Shown piece after piece: positions 1 to 11,285 of a stretch of 64,000 bases of DNA. Origin of the DNA: Patiria miniata (Eukaryota; Echinodermata; Asteroidea; Valvatida; Asterinidae); NCBI RefSeq assembly GCF_015706575.1, contig NW_024037072.1, positions 2,981,001 to 3,045,000 of the forward strand. The letters run 5' to 3'. Positions within the stretch are counted from its first letter, which is position 1. Each line of letters begins with the position of its first letter. The translations under genes and the position numbers were made by a program. The notes below the pieces were generated by a model. It was not told the origin of the DNA and made no database searches. It worked only from the letters and a program-made list of their open reading frames with translations.

Positions 1-380
1 TTTGTAAACCAGGCAGTGTAATTCTTGGTCATTAAAAAAAAAGCTTACCTCAGGGAGAACTAGCCAACATGTTACTGAAGTTAGAAATAGCAAACTATGG
101 TGAACGCACAGTGTGCCAAACTGAACAACTTGACTATCAGTCCCAGCATCAGCAGGACCTACAGTATTGGTCAGTTCCCCTGTCCGTCTGATGGCAACCA
201 CATGCTATCACTACTGACTGAGGAGATCCAAAGATGAGCGTTAAATGGAATGTCCATTCAATGCCACCGGCAGTTAGCCGGTCACATCAACAACGAGGAG
301 AGAAGAAGAAAAAAAAGGGCTCTCAAACATACTTGAGGTGTACAGTAAGGACGGCCATGCGGGAAGACAATCTGCCGCCT

Positions 381-396
381 GGTTGCCGTGGCAACC
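381..396. promoter_or_regulatory. RFX X-box-like palindrome
   Basis: GGTTGCCGTGGCAACC is a perfect inverted repeat matching the X-box consensus GTNRCC(N)RGYAAC bound by RFX factors. Function is inferred from the motif only. Confidence 0.5.
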
Positions 397-582
397 TGCT
401 CCGCCAATGTTTCATCCAGTCAGCCGGCAACTAAAGAGCGCGTCGTGAGGTATATTTGCCTCACCCCGGTACACGTGCGCATAGGAGAGAGGATTACACA
501 AGAGGCAAATGGATCAGACGCAATGATCAACCTTTATTGCGTCTGGCATCCCAGTTGAGCTGAGGGGTAGATGGGCATCATG

Positions 583-596
583 TGTTGCCATGGCGA
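583..596. promoter_or_regulatory. RFX X-box-like site
   Basis: GTTGCCATGGCGAC matches the X-box with one deviation in the right half. It lies about 200 bp from the perfect palindrome at 381-396. Confidence 0.45.
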
Positions 597-2659
597 CTAT
601 CATCACACAACTGTTGTACTTACGAGTTGGACAATGGATGTCAACATTTGATGAGGCGCACTAACAGCATTATGCCTACATGTATATTCATCAGTGTATG
701 TTGAACATGTATGTATACATGTACTGTATGAAAGTGAAACATGCATTATACATGTACTTGACTTTTGATATAATGCGAAACGACAGCCACAGCTACTCCA
801 TGTACATACACTACTTGTTCCCGTCAAACTGTTCATGTATATTTTTTTGCAAGATTATTCCTCCATAAAAAATGCCATCAGGAATTTTTTAAAAAAATTG
901 TGATCTTTGAATATCATGGAGTGTTTGAAAGTTTTGCTGAAAGATATGAAACGCGTACATGTGGGTTTTTGTATATAAAAATAATTATCTACAAACAGAA
1001 TAAATAATATTCAAAAAAGGAAATTGGATAAAAGAACAATGAATTATTTATTCTATATACAAAAAAATCTTACTGAAAGTGAATATATGAACTTTTTGTT
1101 TTTTAGAAAATATCACCAAAGCATGCTAAAGGGTGAAAAATATCTGTATTCTTAGTGCCCTCCTTTTTAGAAAAAAATGACCAATGTAGTGGCTACAAAA
1201 AATCTTGGTTCACTAATAAATTTCAGGTCAAAAAAAACAAAAACGAAAGATACTTTTTAAAATGAACCAATTTATTATCGAGTGCCGTCTTGGTAAACAA
1301 ATTAATTTCTCCAGAGGCACTCGGAACAGAGTATGAAATTATAATCACCAAAAGCCAGAGCTTGAAAAGTATCTGATTTCATCGACACCGTGATTCTACC
1401 ACAACTTAAAATGTAAAACTTCGGGGGAAAAGAACATCTTCAATCTGAAACAGGAAATTAAGCACTCCGAGAGTGGTTTCAAGTTGATCAGTTGCATCCA
1501 TATATGCAATCTTCTTGCAGAGTCTCAATTATTGATTGAAACACTTCTTGTAAATTCCATCATAGGAGCTTGCACAGACACTTCACTCCATATGCAAAAC
1601 AAACACAGTATAAGCTTCTAGAGTTAGAAGTTCTCCGCTTTCCCCTTAATCTTCATCTGTACTTAATCTTCATCTGTAAGACGTTTTGCTGTGGAAACAA
1701 ACCCAGGGGAGGGGGGAATTTGTTTAATCTGCAATTTTTTTTTTCCTTTGAGAAAAAAAAGCAAGGCATATCCACTGTAACTGCTTTTATAAATTTACAC
1801 CCGGGAATGAGAAGCTAATTTGTGTAAACTACATATCCCCTACAGCTTAGACGACGAGAGGTATAACACATCCTTCCAAGTCCTTGAGGAAAATCAAATC
1901 ACCTGCCAATTTCGGCTGATATGAACGTGCAATTTATACGGAAAAGTGCTTGAAGTGTATGGCTTTTGATTAAAATGTATTTTGATAACGTCAAGAGATT
2001 TGGGGTCGTTGACACTGCTTGGATGTTTTGAACAGTCACCGCCCAAAAGGAATTCAGTCTGACTTGACTGACTATTTTGAATGAGCGGGGCATTAAATGC
2101 AAGAAATGTACATAAAAAGGTCTATGACCATATAGTTGTTGCGAGTGAGACAACAGTGTATACCCACTGCTTAGAACAGCACCCTCTAGTGACGACAGTT
2201 TGTTTTCTTCTTTTTATCCTTCAGAGGAGTCAGGCCAGGTGCACGCATGTTAATATCACTCTCGCATGGCAGTCACCCGGATGCGCAAGGGCTATAGTTT
2301 GCAGGTTTTTTCCTAAATATATGACCCCATGCAACTTCATAGACTGTTGAGGCTTTGTTGGTGCTGAGTGAATGGTTCCTGGTAAAAGGTTGGCAGAGTG
2401 CTGCCAAGCCCCCCAAAATATTGTCTCCGGACAAATACTGTCCTTAGGATTGCTGCATGCAGGGTGGATCTTGTCAAACAAGACAAGGCAGGCCTAGAAA
2501 TGCTTGCCCCACATTTTACAAACTTCTATTTAATTGATTCACTGGAAGTCTTTTCATGCATGTGGTCTACACAATGGTCCAGGTTTCTCTCATTCATCAG
2601 CGTTACTGGGTAATCCTATCAGATAGCACTGCCCGGCTCTACACCAGTCTTCAACCAGT

Positions 2660-2725
2660 CTAAGTCACAAAAGACGGGGAGTCAGTCAGTCGGGGAGTCA
2701 GACAGTCAGTCAGTCAGTCTGAGAG
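2660..2725. repeat. AGTC-type microsatellite
   Basis: Interrupted tandem units of AGTC, with GGGGAGTC interruptions. A similar block occurs near 42870-42920, so this may be the edge of the same interspersed element. Confidence 0.8.
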
Positions 2726-2740
2726 GTACAAAAGAGGACA

Positions 2741-5013
2741 CTACGCTGACTTTCTAGGACCAGTAAATCAGTTTCTACGCACATGTACATAGGTACATGT
2801 GTATGTGTATGCCCTTTCCAATTTTGTTTCCATTTAAGATTTTCACCTAGATTGTTTTCAAGGCAGGCAGGAAACGAATAGGGAAATGAAAAAAAAAGTT
2901 TGTCAGTAGGGACCTTGCATTAGGAAGCTCTGAGGAATCTTCTACCAGAAACCTCTGCAGGGCGTCTTCAAATGTCAGTGTAGGCGTTTAATGGAACATT
3001 AAAAAGTTGTTTGTTTCTGCACTCATGATTTGACTGCGGCAGTTCCTAGCCAAAAAGATAGCAATCCTTCTTTCTGACAAACAAAAAAAGGGGGGGAAAA
3101 GGGGGGAAAAATACTTCAAAGAAGTAGCATAAATGCTGCTTAATAGACCATTATCATGTTGCAGCCATTTGGATTTTTCCCATTCAAATCAACGTAACCA
3201 AAGCGAGGCTGGAAGGGAAAAATAGTCTGGTTCCTTTTTGCACAAAAACATTATCATTCAGTACTGTTACTGGCTACAGGGAACATGACTGAAATGGTGG
3301 CAGCATAATAAAGGTCTCTTGAAAGAACTGTGGACTGAGAAGGTACTTGTCATTTACCAAATTCATGTACAGGTAGTTCTCTTCGGGACATTTAAGAAAA
3401 AAAAATATAACCATGGAAACAGAAAAAAACCCATCAAGTTAGCTGAACAAGATACGTACATGAATGTTCTGAACTAACAGACGTCACCTGCAGAGAAAGA
3501 CATCTACAAGCATGACAAGTGCATCGGATGTGAATGGCCAAGAGTACCTGGGAACACACTCGGGATCCCCAGGACTCCAACGCTCTTGGAATAACAGGAA
3601 AAGTCTATCCCTGGCCCCCTCTGCACAATCACTGCCTATAATTCAATTACACCAACAAAGCCGTCAGTTATGTTTTTCCGTCGGTGCAGTAAATTGTGAC
3701 CACCAACGTCAGTGGTGCCAAGGCATCGTGAGTCCCACGAGCTGTGATATTTACAGAAAGCTCCGGCACATGACAGCACAATTGCAGGCATTACAGAGGG
3801 TCGGGCAGAGAGAGGGAGTTTTGGCTTTGTCCGATGACGTTAATTAAATAACACGTAATATAAATTATCCGTGCAATTTTGCACGACTGAGCAATGAAAT
3901 CGTAAAACTGCACGTACATGTACACAACAACGACCTCTGGAATGTCTCCACGCAAACTAAGAATTTGTCTGATCACAGAGATCATAAATCTGCCTTGTAC
4001 ATGTAAATCACGAAAGGCTAAAAATGCAAGCCCAAAACACCAATCAGAAATTAAGATAAATGTGAGTCATCTTTTTTTATTTCTAAATGACTGCTGGGAA
4101 TGTGACCTTACAGGTCATTAAGACACTCATAGTAAATCTGCGGTTGCACAATGTGACAAATATGTTTGTGAGGTCCTGAAAAAACTGGGGGAAACTCAAC
4201 ATGTCGGACAGGACACTCTGCCCATCTTCAGTAGACCGACGTAAATTTCAAATCTTATCTTTCAGACACCTCCATGTGGTGTATGAACACTCAGATGGGA
4301 GGCAAGCAATGCTATGAAATACTTGTCGCATGCACCACGTGTCTATATACGTTAATCATTAATAGTGTGCAGTAAGTACTGCATTTCAAAGGAGGGGGAA
4401 CTTTTGTCTTTCACTTTCGCCCAATCCAAACATGCTCTGAATTCATCAAAAACACAAAACTGCAGTATGCAGTATTTTTGGCAGATAGGCCTGTAGGACT
4501 GAGCGTTTAAAACCTCTCAATTAACACTTGATGATGTCGCAAGTTTGTCAAAAGGGCAAGGAATTTGTGTAAAGAACTCCATCGTTGAATTTGGTGTTGG
4601 ATGCGGGCAGGCACTAAGCACAAATGCCTAGAGAGTGGATTAACCAGTACTCAGTGGTGCTTGTCTCCTGTTTGATCGCTCTTACTGGACAATCACAGTA
4701 CTGGCGGTACCTGAGCTGATTTCCTTGCAGAGAAGGTTGCTAACCATCCTCAATGTAAACAAAACCCAGATTTCTCCCTGTTCTTGTCCCTCTTGAGAGT
4801 GTAGGATTGAGTTAATCAAGGTCTCAACCTCCAATGCATGCACAGTCTTACTTGATAGTGATCGCTGAAATCATCTGAGAACAACCTGGCCAGCCTGTTA
4901 TGGTTACACACGTGTATGTACATGTAGGTCACTTTTTTTCCAGGGACCTAATTCAAATACTCTGTGCATATTGATCAATTTCAATTAGCAGCAATCTGTG
5001 AGGTGAAAATTCA
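2741..5013. other. Non-coding, no recognised feature
   Basis: Contains an A/G-rich purine run near 3085-3113 and an open plus-strand frame at 3512-3847 with no family resemblance or splice context. I see no exon or element ends. Confidence 0.5.
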
Positions 5014-5227
5014 TTAACCCTAACTCCCTACATGTAGGCCTTTTTGCTAGGATGTAGCCTCAATCCTGCAAAATCCTCCAATTGGCCTCATGGAAAAATA
5101 ACATATAGCCTCAATCCTGCCAATTCCTCCATTACTTCTTGAATATGGTCCGTGGAGAGGTGACCACTGCCTGAATCCTGCAAAACCCTGGTGTTGGAGT
5201 TTGACTGGATGGGGGTTGCTAGGGTTA
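5014..5227. mobile_element. TTAACCCTAAC-ended short element with AATCC units
   Basis: Begins TTAACCCTAACTCCCTA and ends TGCTAGGGTTAA in inverted orientation, with TTAA at both edges. The interior has repeated CCTCAATCCTGCAAAATCC-like units. Related copies lie at 15541, 25077, 35155, 49018 and 53561. The ends resemble piggyBac-type TTAA insertions, but no transposase is present. Confidence 0.7.
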
Positions 5228-5307
5228 AGGGCACTCTACAGACACCGGTGAATTGTTTTCTACAACATAGACCAATTTCGGAAACACTATCCCTTCTATC
5301 ACAAGCA

Positions 5308-5402
5308 CCCCTTTCAATGGCAAAAGCATTGTTCTAGCTTTATCTATCAGGGAACAGTTGCTCTGTACAAAAGCTAGCACAATGCTTTTGCCATATAAGG
5401 GG
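5308..5402. repeat. Foldback sequence, 33-bp imperfect arms
   Basis: CCCCTTTCAATGGCAAAAGC is followed about 60 bp later by GCTTTTGCCATATAAGGGG. The arms extend through CATTGTTCTAGCTT and AAGCTAGCACAATG. Probably a miniature foldback element. Confidence 0.75.
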
Positions 5403-5511
5403 CCTCAGTGAGTGTCACGTGATTATACACACCTGGATTCATCTATAATTCTAACCCTTGAGGCCATTTAGCTGAATTCAGCAGGTGTGTATGATGCACT
5501 TTACGGGCACT

Positions 5512-6061
5512 TTAAAGCCAAAGTCCATCAATTGCAGCTATCCAAACAGTAACTGGCGTAATTATTGTTAAAAAACATACTTGGTTGAAATATAGTAAGG
5601 AAACTAAACTCCCTGTGAAATGATTCTTTCTGGAAAGCTGTCATTTTGAAGAAATCAACAAAAGAAGGCCTTTCCAATGGTGCTTCTTAAGAAGCACCGT
5701 AGGAAATTCAAATTAGTTGTTCGTTTTGTTAATCGGCAAAGCGCGCGCACGCATTGACACGGCGCACACGCGCCCGCGGTTGCTACAATTCATTGGATCA
5801 GTGCGCGACATCGCGTAGCTGCAATCTGCTCAGTGAGAACGTATCTCGGACGCTGAATTCAGGCCCAATTCAAAACATGATTCAGCAACATTTGATTTGA
5901 AATCGAGATCCTAGAATGTTGTTTTTCTCGGAATATACAGCTAAAGCTGAGCTGAAACTTCATCAGGTTAGTTGTTCAGCACCCTTCTTTAGATCTTGAG
6001 CACTTTTGTTGCTTCAAATGAACAAAATGCACAAATTACAAATGATGGACTATACCTTTAA
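5512..6061 (-). mobile_element. TTAA-bounded MITE, copy 1
   Basis: A non-coding element of about 550 bp, starting TTAAAGCCAAAGTCCATCA and ending AATGATGGACTATACCTTTAA. Its middle is CG-rich (GCGCGCGCACGCATTGACAC). It is one of seven copies in the window, here in the orientation with CAGCTATCCAAACAG near the left end. It ends 50 bp beyond the possible stop codon of the gene, so it may lie in the 3' UTR or the next intron. Confidence 0.85.
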
Positions 6062-6110
6062 AGACACCTGTACAATGTCTTCTATAATGAAATGTTAACC
6101 CCGTGCCTTT

Positions 6111-7249
6111 TTACTTGGGACCTTGTCCTGGATTACCGAAAATCAAACACCATGCAGCAAGCCAACTGTAGGTCCCTCTTACTTCAACAACATCCATGGG
6201 GACATGGTGTAGACCTACGTGTAGCCCTATATGGGATACTGGTGATATGTGCATTGACCACGCAGTGCTGAATCCATCAAAATCATGCAAAATGTTGGAT
6301 TTTGAAGGATTAAGATCAGTGGTGAATCTTTTTCTTTCTTCCCAACTCACCTCTTCTATCTCAAAAGACTCTTGGTTGGGGGTAAGACGGTGGGTAGATC
6401 TCTCAGGATTCAGCGAGGTGATTCTCTTCTCCCCAATGCTCAGTTCCACCCCTCTCTTTGGTGAACAACCCTCGGTCGGCTTGCGGTGCTCGATTCCATT
6501 CAATCTCTCCTGCGAGTCACGCTGCAAGTTTTGCTCAGGATCACCTTCACAAGCCGCTATCGTGGGAGGCTTCAGTGACTGGGCCGTTTGGCTGACTTCC
6601 AGTTCCTCGCTTACAGGAGGCAGCAAGGGCTCCGGCATCACCATGCGAGACAACCGCGACGATCGTCGGTGATCCTCTGAGAGCCTGAGGCCACCACTGC
6701 TGGGGTCTACCTCTTCATAGTCCCAGTCCGAGTCTGAGGAATCGCTGATCAGTTCACACCCTGATGAGGAATCCGCAACGGCAGAGTTACTCCCGACCTG
6801 GTTGGGCAGGGTAGAACTGCTGAGCTCATTTCTACAAGCTGGGTTGGCGGGGAGGGAAGTTGTTCCATTACTGAATGACTGGGAGGTCAGTGAGGCATCT
6901 TTGGCTTTTGAATTGAAATCGGGGGAGGTGCTGAGTCCATTTCTCAGTCTCGTGAGGTTGGCATCACCAACGTTGGTACCTGGCTGGGAGTTGAGTACTT
7001 GGGAATCAGTTCTTGGTGTCTCGCCACCTTGGATACTCAACTTGTCTGATGTGCTACTTTGTCTGTCTGAGTTTACTGTTTGTTGCCCATCTTGTGAAAT
7101 GGAGCTTGTTGACTGGAACCCCCTGGTCCAGCTTGTAGCTTCTCCTACATCCGCCGGACACATAAGGTATTCCGATGAAGGGGATATAGCACACACTGAT
7201 TGTTGGAGGACAGCTCCCAAGCCTCGCAAACCTCCATGGAGACTGAATC
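6111..7249 (-). CDS. Long 3' coding exon of ITPRID/KRAP/TESPA1-like gene
   Basis: The acceptor is TTTACTTTGACAG on the minus strand, and the exon starts at 7249 with two bases that complete a Gly codon with the single base left by the 18062-18249 exon, so the phase fits. The frame stays open for about 379 codons to a stop at 6111-6113. An equally good reading ends the exon at 6183 on a strong donor (GAA then GTAAGA, phase 0), so the protein may continue outside the window. The product is Ser/Thr/Gln-rich and low in hydrophobic content, with an acidic patch SDSSDSDWDYEEVDPSSGG and a basic run EDHRRSSRLSRM. It looks like the disordered tail typical of this family. The last about 50 codons overlap repeat-like DNA (near 6240-6320), which weakens the read-through version. 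The exon is clearly coding; its 3' limit is uncertain. Confidence 0.75.
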
Positions 7250-9224
7250 CTGTCAAAGTAAACACAGACAAAATATAGTCATTGACTAACAGCCACATAT
7301 GAAAATATGAAAATATGTCATCGTGCGTTGCATACGGGCACATATGAATGCAAGCACCTTACCAGCACGTCACTTTAATGTAAGTGTTCAACAAATGGAA
7401 TTCAAACCCCAAGAAATGACCCGATCCTATAATAACACGTTGTAAAATGTTTGTAACGATTGGTTTAAGTGTACTGCAAAAACAGTAATTTTTGTTAAAA
7501 TCAATATATTCAAAAATTACGGTGGAAATGACGGGAGGAGGGGGGACCCACGAGGGCTCAGACCTCTGCTGGGGGGAATTACAAACCTCTGCTGGGGGAG
7601 CATATGTAAATTGGCCTTTATTCTATAGCAATTTTGGATCAATTTAATAGGATTTTGTGCACTACGGGACCAACTGTACAAGGCTGTCTTGTCTTGTTAT
7701 TGAACAGTTGCATGGACTAAAACTGATGGACAATTTTTTTGTCTTTTTTTTTTTTTGCTGCTGTGTAAATACATGTACATGTAATTCCTAATGCACAATG
7801 CACATTCTTATACACTGTGGAATTTGATTGTCTCTCCATCTTAAAAAAACATAAACTAGACCTCTCCGAAATTCGGTAATTTACGCCTGATCTGGTTCAG
7901 AAACCCAAGCACACTACTGATCAGGCTGATCCTCATGATGCTGAGCACGAGAGACTAACAAGTACATTTACAAGTCCGAAGGCGCAACGGACAAAACATC
8001 CAGACTTGCCAGTCAAAATGCAACACGGTCCCCTGGAAGAACTGAGGAGGTTGCCGAGTGGTCTTCAACACTGTAACACCAGCCATTAAAAGGAAAAAAA
8101 ATAGAATCACGTCTTTTGCGTCACAGTCCGTTTGCAAATCAGGAGCGGGGAGTGTCCTCAAAGGACCTTTTCGACAAGTACGAGACTCCCTTAAGGGATG
8201 TTTGTATTAGGCAAACAGTCTGCATAGAAGCTATGTCTTGACAACACCCCCCCCCCCCTTCACCAAATGCAAACACATTAATCAGGGGCTATCAAACAAA
8301 GGCCCGGGAAACTGATTACTTAAGGAAAATTTAAGGCCGCTTTCCTTCCTGAGTTTAATTATGTGCACGAACATGGACCACAGAGGAAATGCCAGGATAT
8401 AAAGTGTGCATATCATGAAGAGATAGTCAGCACTGCCATATTGCAAACAGAAAACAAGCATAAAAAAATAATATACACAACCAATTTAAGAAAAGGAATT
8501 ACTGAACAATACTTAGTGCTTCATCAAAATTCCCAAATTGCATTTTATCCAAACGTATCCTTTAGTTTTGTGTATTATCAATTTTTCATCACATAAAACT
8601 ATGTTAAAAATGGCATAATGAAGATCCAATTTTAAACGCTGTGTAAAATAAAACAGCCTTTGATAAAAAAAAAAAATTGTTTTAAATAGCCCAAGAGTAT
8701 TAATCCATATCAAAAAACCTCAATATCACTATTTTTATTGGAAACTTGTTTATTTTGATACTGTATTGACTGCTGCAGATGAAATAACACAGCTGACAGA
8801 AAATAAACTGTGACAATAAACGCACACAAGTGAACGCAGCTTGCTCTCAGGAATGACGTATGTAGAATCAAAAATAGCTCCGATAATAACCACCATTGAT
8901 TGGAACGTTATGATAGCCGTGCAAACAAATAAACTTCCACTGGAATTTATGAAGACCTAAATGATCGGTAGTCTGTCGGTGCACACACTTAATTTAATAA
9001 ACAAATTCAACAAAATAAAATAAAAATGAATTGATGGTTATCCAATTACTTTTTCTATTAGGAAGTACGGAGTGATTGTTCCATGAACACAAAATGATTT
9101 GGCAGTAATAATTCCCACATTTTGAAACGTCTTGAGTGGTCAAGTGAATGTTTATGAATGCTGAGCAAATATTACTCTTTACGAACCCTCCCTCTCTGGC
9201 TGGCAAATTCAGCTACGCCACCAC
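7250..9224. other. Intron sequence, little recognised
   Basis: Part of the 10.8-kb intron of the ITPRID-like gene. It contains a short G-rich duplication (GACCTCTGCTGGGGG and AACCTCTGCTGGGGG near 7561-7602), a T run at 7735-7758 and a C13 run near 8247. No exon-like segment was seen. Confidence 0.5.
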
Positions 9225-9670
9225 GGCAGCCGAAATCAATCAAGTAACTGACCCGTAAACATAGGCCTAGCCGGCGGGGGGTTAAGGGGGTATTTACCCC
9301 CCCCCCCCCCAAATATTTTGTAAAGAATGCCATTTTCCTTTCAAATGCCCTTTTTTCCACTAGCGCTCCCCCCCCCCAATAATTTGTAAAGAATGTAATT
9401 TTTGGAGAAGTGCCCTTTTTTGAGCAAGTGCCCTTTTTAAAAAGAAGTGGTGCCCTTTTTTGTGCTATCAGCCGTTCCAGGTGCCTTTTTTTGAATTTCA
9501 CACATGTAGTGTGCATAATCGTTTGTTTTGAACAGCCCCCCCTCCCCCCCCCCCCCCCCCCCCCCATTTTTAATTTTACGGAGGCCAAGTGTGTCCGGAG
9601 AAAAAAAACGTGTCTACATTTCACCTTGGATGTGCAAGTGCCCTTTTCAAGAAATTTGTTCCCCTCCCCA
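9225..9670 (-). repeat. Poly-C-rich interspersed repeat with GTGCCCTTTTT units
   Basis: Carries two long C runs (near 9298-9310 and 9546-9565), the phrase CCAAATATTTTGTAAAGAATG and five GTGCCCTTTTT-like units. A clearly related stretch is at 59095-59325, so this is an interspersed family and not a simple repeat. Ends not resolved; the strand is arbitrary. Confidence 0.65.
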
Positions 9671-9709
9671 ATAAAAATGAAAGATCTCCCTTGTCAATTT
9701 GATATGCCT

Positions 9710-9895
9710 TGACTGGAGGTGATTGATATGCCAGCTGTACCTACCATTTACCTCTTTGTCCGTTCATGGAATCTGACTAGTCACAGTAATTACATGGATG
9801 TGATCCGACTGGTTTTGTTTTTTTACTAGCCTGTATACAAGTGCATGGCAGGGGAATTGGTAGAAAAAAATTGAGTGTCTACAGTGTATATGAAT
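9710..9895. repeat. Diverged interspersed repeat (partner at 34015-34200)
   Basis: Shares GCCAGCTGT..CTACCA, GACTAGTCA and CATGGCAGGGGAA in the same order with 34015-34200. Ends and class unknown. Confidence 0.45.
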
Positions 9896-10339
9896 GATCA
9901 AACAACCGGAAAGGACTAATAAGACATGACAAAGTCGTGAATAAGTCAGGCCTATGATAATATCTTCAGATTCAGTGGAAGATTGGCTTCGGTGAAGTAA
10001 TTACATGTAACATGAATCTAGCGGAAATCCTAGGAAATCCTAGCTATAATGTACACAGAGCTTATTACACAAAATGCCCCGGGGGCAATTCCCTGGAATT
10101 ACGTGTATAACCTCACTGAAAAAAACATAAGATTGTTGATTTATGAGTAGATTCAATTCTTGTTTAATATACATGTACTTATAACAAATGAATTTTTGTA
10201 TGTTTAATAAACAATGTTGAATAAATGTTTTGCAAAAACAAAAGAAGCTTAAATCTGTATTTTATTGAAATATAGATTATTTCTTACAGTAGTCAACAGT
10301 TCAGCTTTTACTTTTAACTGAAAAAAAATTATTATTTAA

Positions 10340-10722
10340 GGCCAAAAAAAAAAAGTCTCCGGTTTCTGGTATGCGCGCGCGTCGCCGCAGCCATGCGCGT
10401 CGGCAAAATGAAAAAGGTTTTTTTTTCAATACAAGATGATGTCTCAAAACCGCCAAACTCACTGGTTTGACTGGAATTCTGCTGCTGCACAATTTTAACG
10501 TGTTTTTAGATGGGGTTATGATCGAGAATAAGCTTTATGTGGCCTCTCTGGACTCCCATATATTTGCACTACGTTTAGTCGGGCACCATTTGCAGTCATC
10601 AGCCGACATTTGAAGCCAAAAAAAAAAAAAAAAAACAGGTAAAAAAAAAAAAAAAGCCGCGTCGCCGCACCACTTTTGGGGCAAGCTCCATACCAGAAAC
10701 CGGAGACTTTTTTTTTTTGGCC
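10340..10722. mobile_element. Harbinger-like MITE, copy A
   Basis: Terminal inverted repeats GGCC-A(n)-GTCTCCGGTTTCTGGTATG and CATACCAGAAACCGGAGAC-T(n)-GGCC. The flanking TAA is duplicated at both ends (10337-10339 and 10723-10725). A 3-bp TWA target and GG..CC ends fit the PIF/Harbinger group. Second copy at 15838-16211. Long A and T runs follow both ends. Confidence 0.85.
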
Positions 10723-10725
10723 TAA

Positions 10726-11167
10726 GTACAATTTTTTTTTTTAATTTGTCCAAGTAGGTCTGACACCATAGTGTTTATCAAGACAATTTCTGCTACAGCA
10801 GCACTGTTGAATGAATATTTTTTTTTATCAAATCATTGTAGCAACAAACTGATACATTTTGTCGTACATGTAATTTGAAATCCACTTTACATGACTACAA
10901 CGATCATCAAGCACACTGATGAATAAATTATCCAAAATGTATGTCCAACACTGTGGAAGTCTGCCCCTGAGCACCTTCGGTAGACACCTTTCCTAATCCT
11001 AAAAATAAATCCTCCCGTGTGAAGAAAGCTCATTCTATAATCTTTCACATGGCATCGGCATCAATGATCAAGCAAGCCCAATACCAAATACATAATTCTG
11101 CCTGGTCTAGGTCTCACAGTGCACCTAGGTTTTTGTTTTAATAAGCGAAAAAAATGTGCTTTTGGGA
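10726..11167. other. Intron sequence, no recognised feature
   Basis: AT-rich, no exon-like segment and no element ends recognised. Confidence 0.5.
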
Positions 11168-11285
11168 GGTTTTAAACACTCTGTTTAAGACCAGTTGGAG
11201 TCTGGATGCTGATAACTACCCGAGCTGAAGGCGAGGGTAATTATCAGCATCCAGACTCCAGTCAGTCTGAAATATAGTGTTTAAT
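11168..11285. repeat. Near-perfect hairpin, possible miRNA-like foldback
   Basis: Arms 11196-11221 and 11235-11260 pair over 26 bp with one mismatch around a 13-nt loop. Pairing continues less perfectly outwards through AAACACT and AGTGTTT. The outer sequence GTTTAAGACCAG recurs at 11658, which favours a foldback element over a conserved miRNA gene, though the size would suit either. Confidence 0.75.

Larger units (their letters stand above)
1..2639. other. Non-coding flank downstream of the gene; X-box-like sites
   Basis: No coding exon is convincing here. A good donor-like site (CCTGAG then GTAAGC, minus strand) sits at about 48-57, but the upstream frames are stop-rich. The stretch 850-1260 is strongly AT-rich. 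Two RFX-type palindromes lie near the left edge. No repeat from elsewhere in the window was recognised. Confidence 0.5.

Noticed and set aside
40-60. Strong donor-like site at the left edge (minus strand)
   Set aside because: Upstream frames contain stops and no acceptor pairs convincingly; it may be part of a non-coding exon but cannot be supported.
3512-3847. 111-codon open frame on the plus strand
   Set aside because: No family match or splice sites, and composition like the surrounding intergenic DNA.
5014-5030. Telomere repeat (TAACCC)
   Set aside because: Only one or two units at each end of an interspersed element, in both orientations.
6196-7278. Two long open frames on the plus strand opposite the large exon
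   Set aside because: Shadows of the minus-strand coding frame, which has the supporting splice sites and phase.
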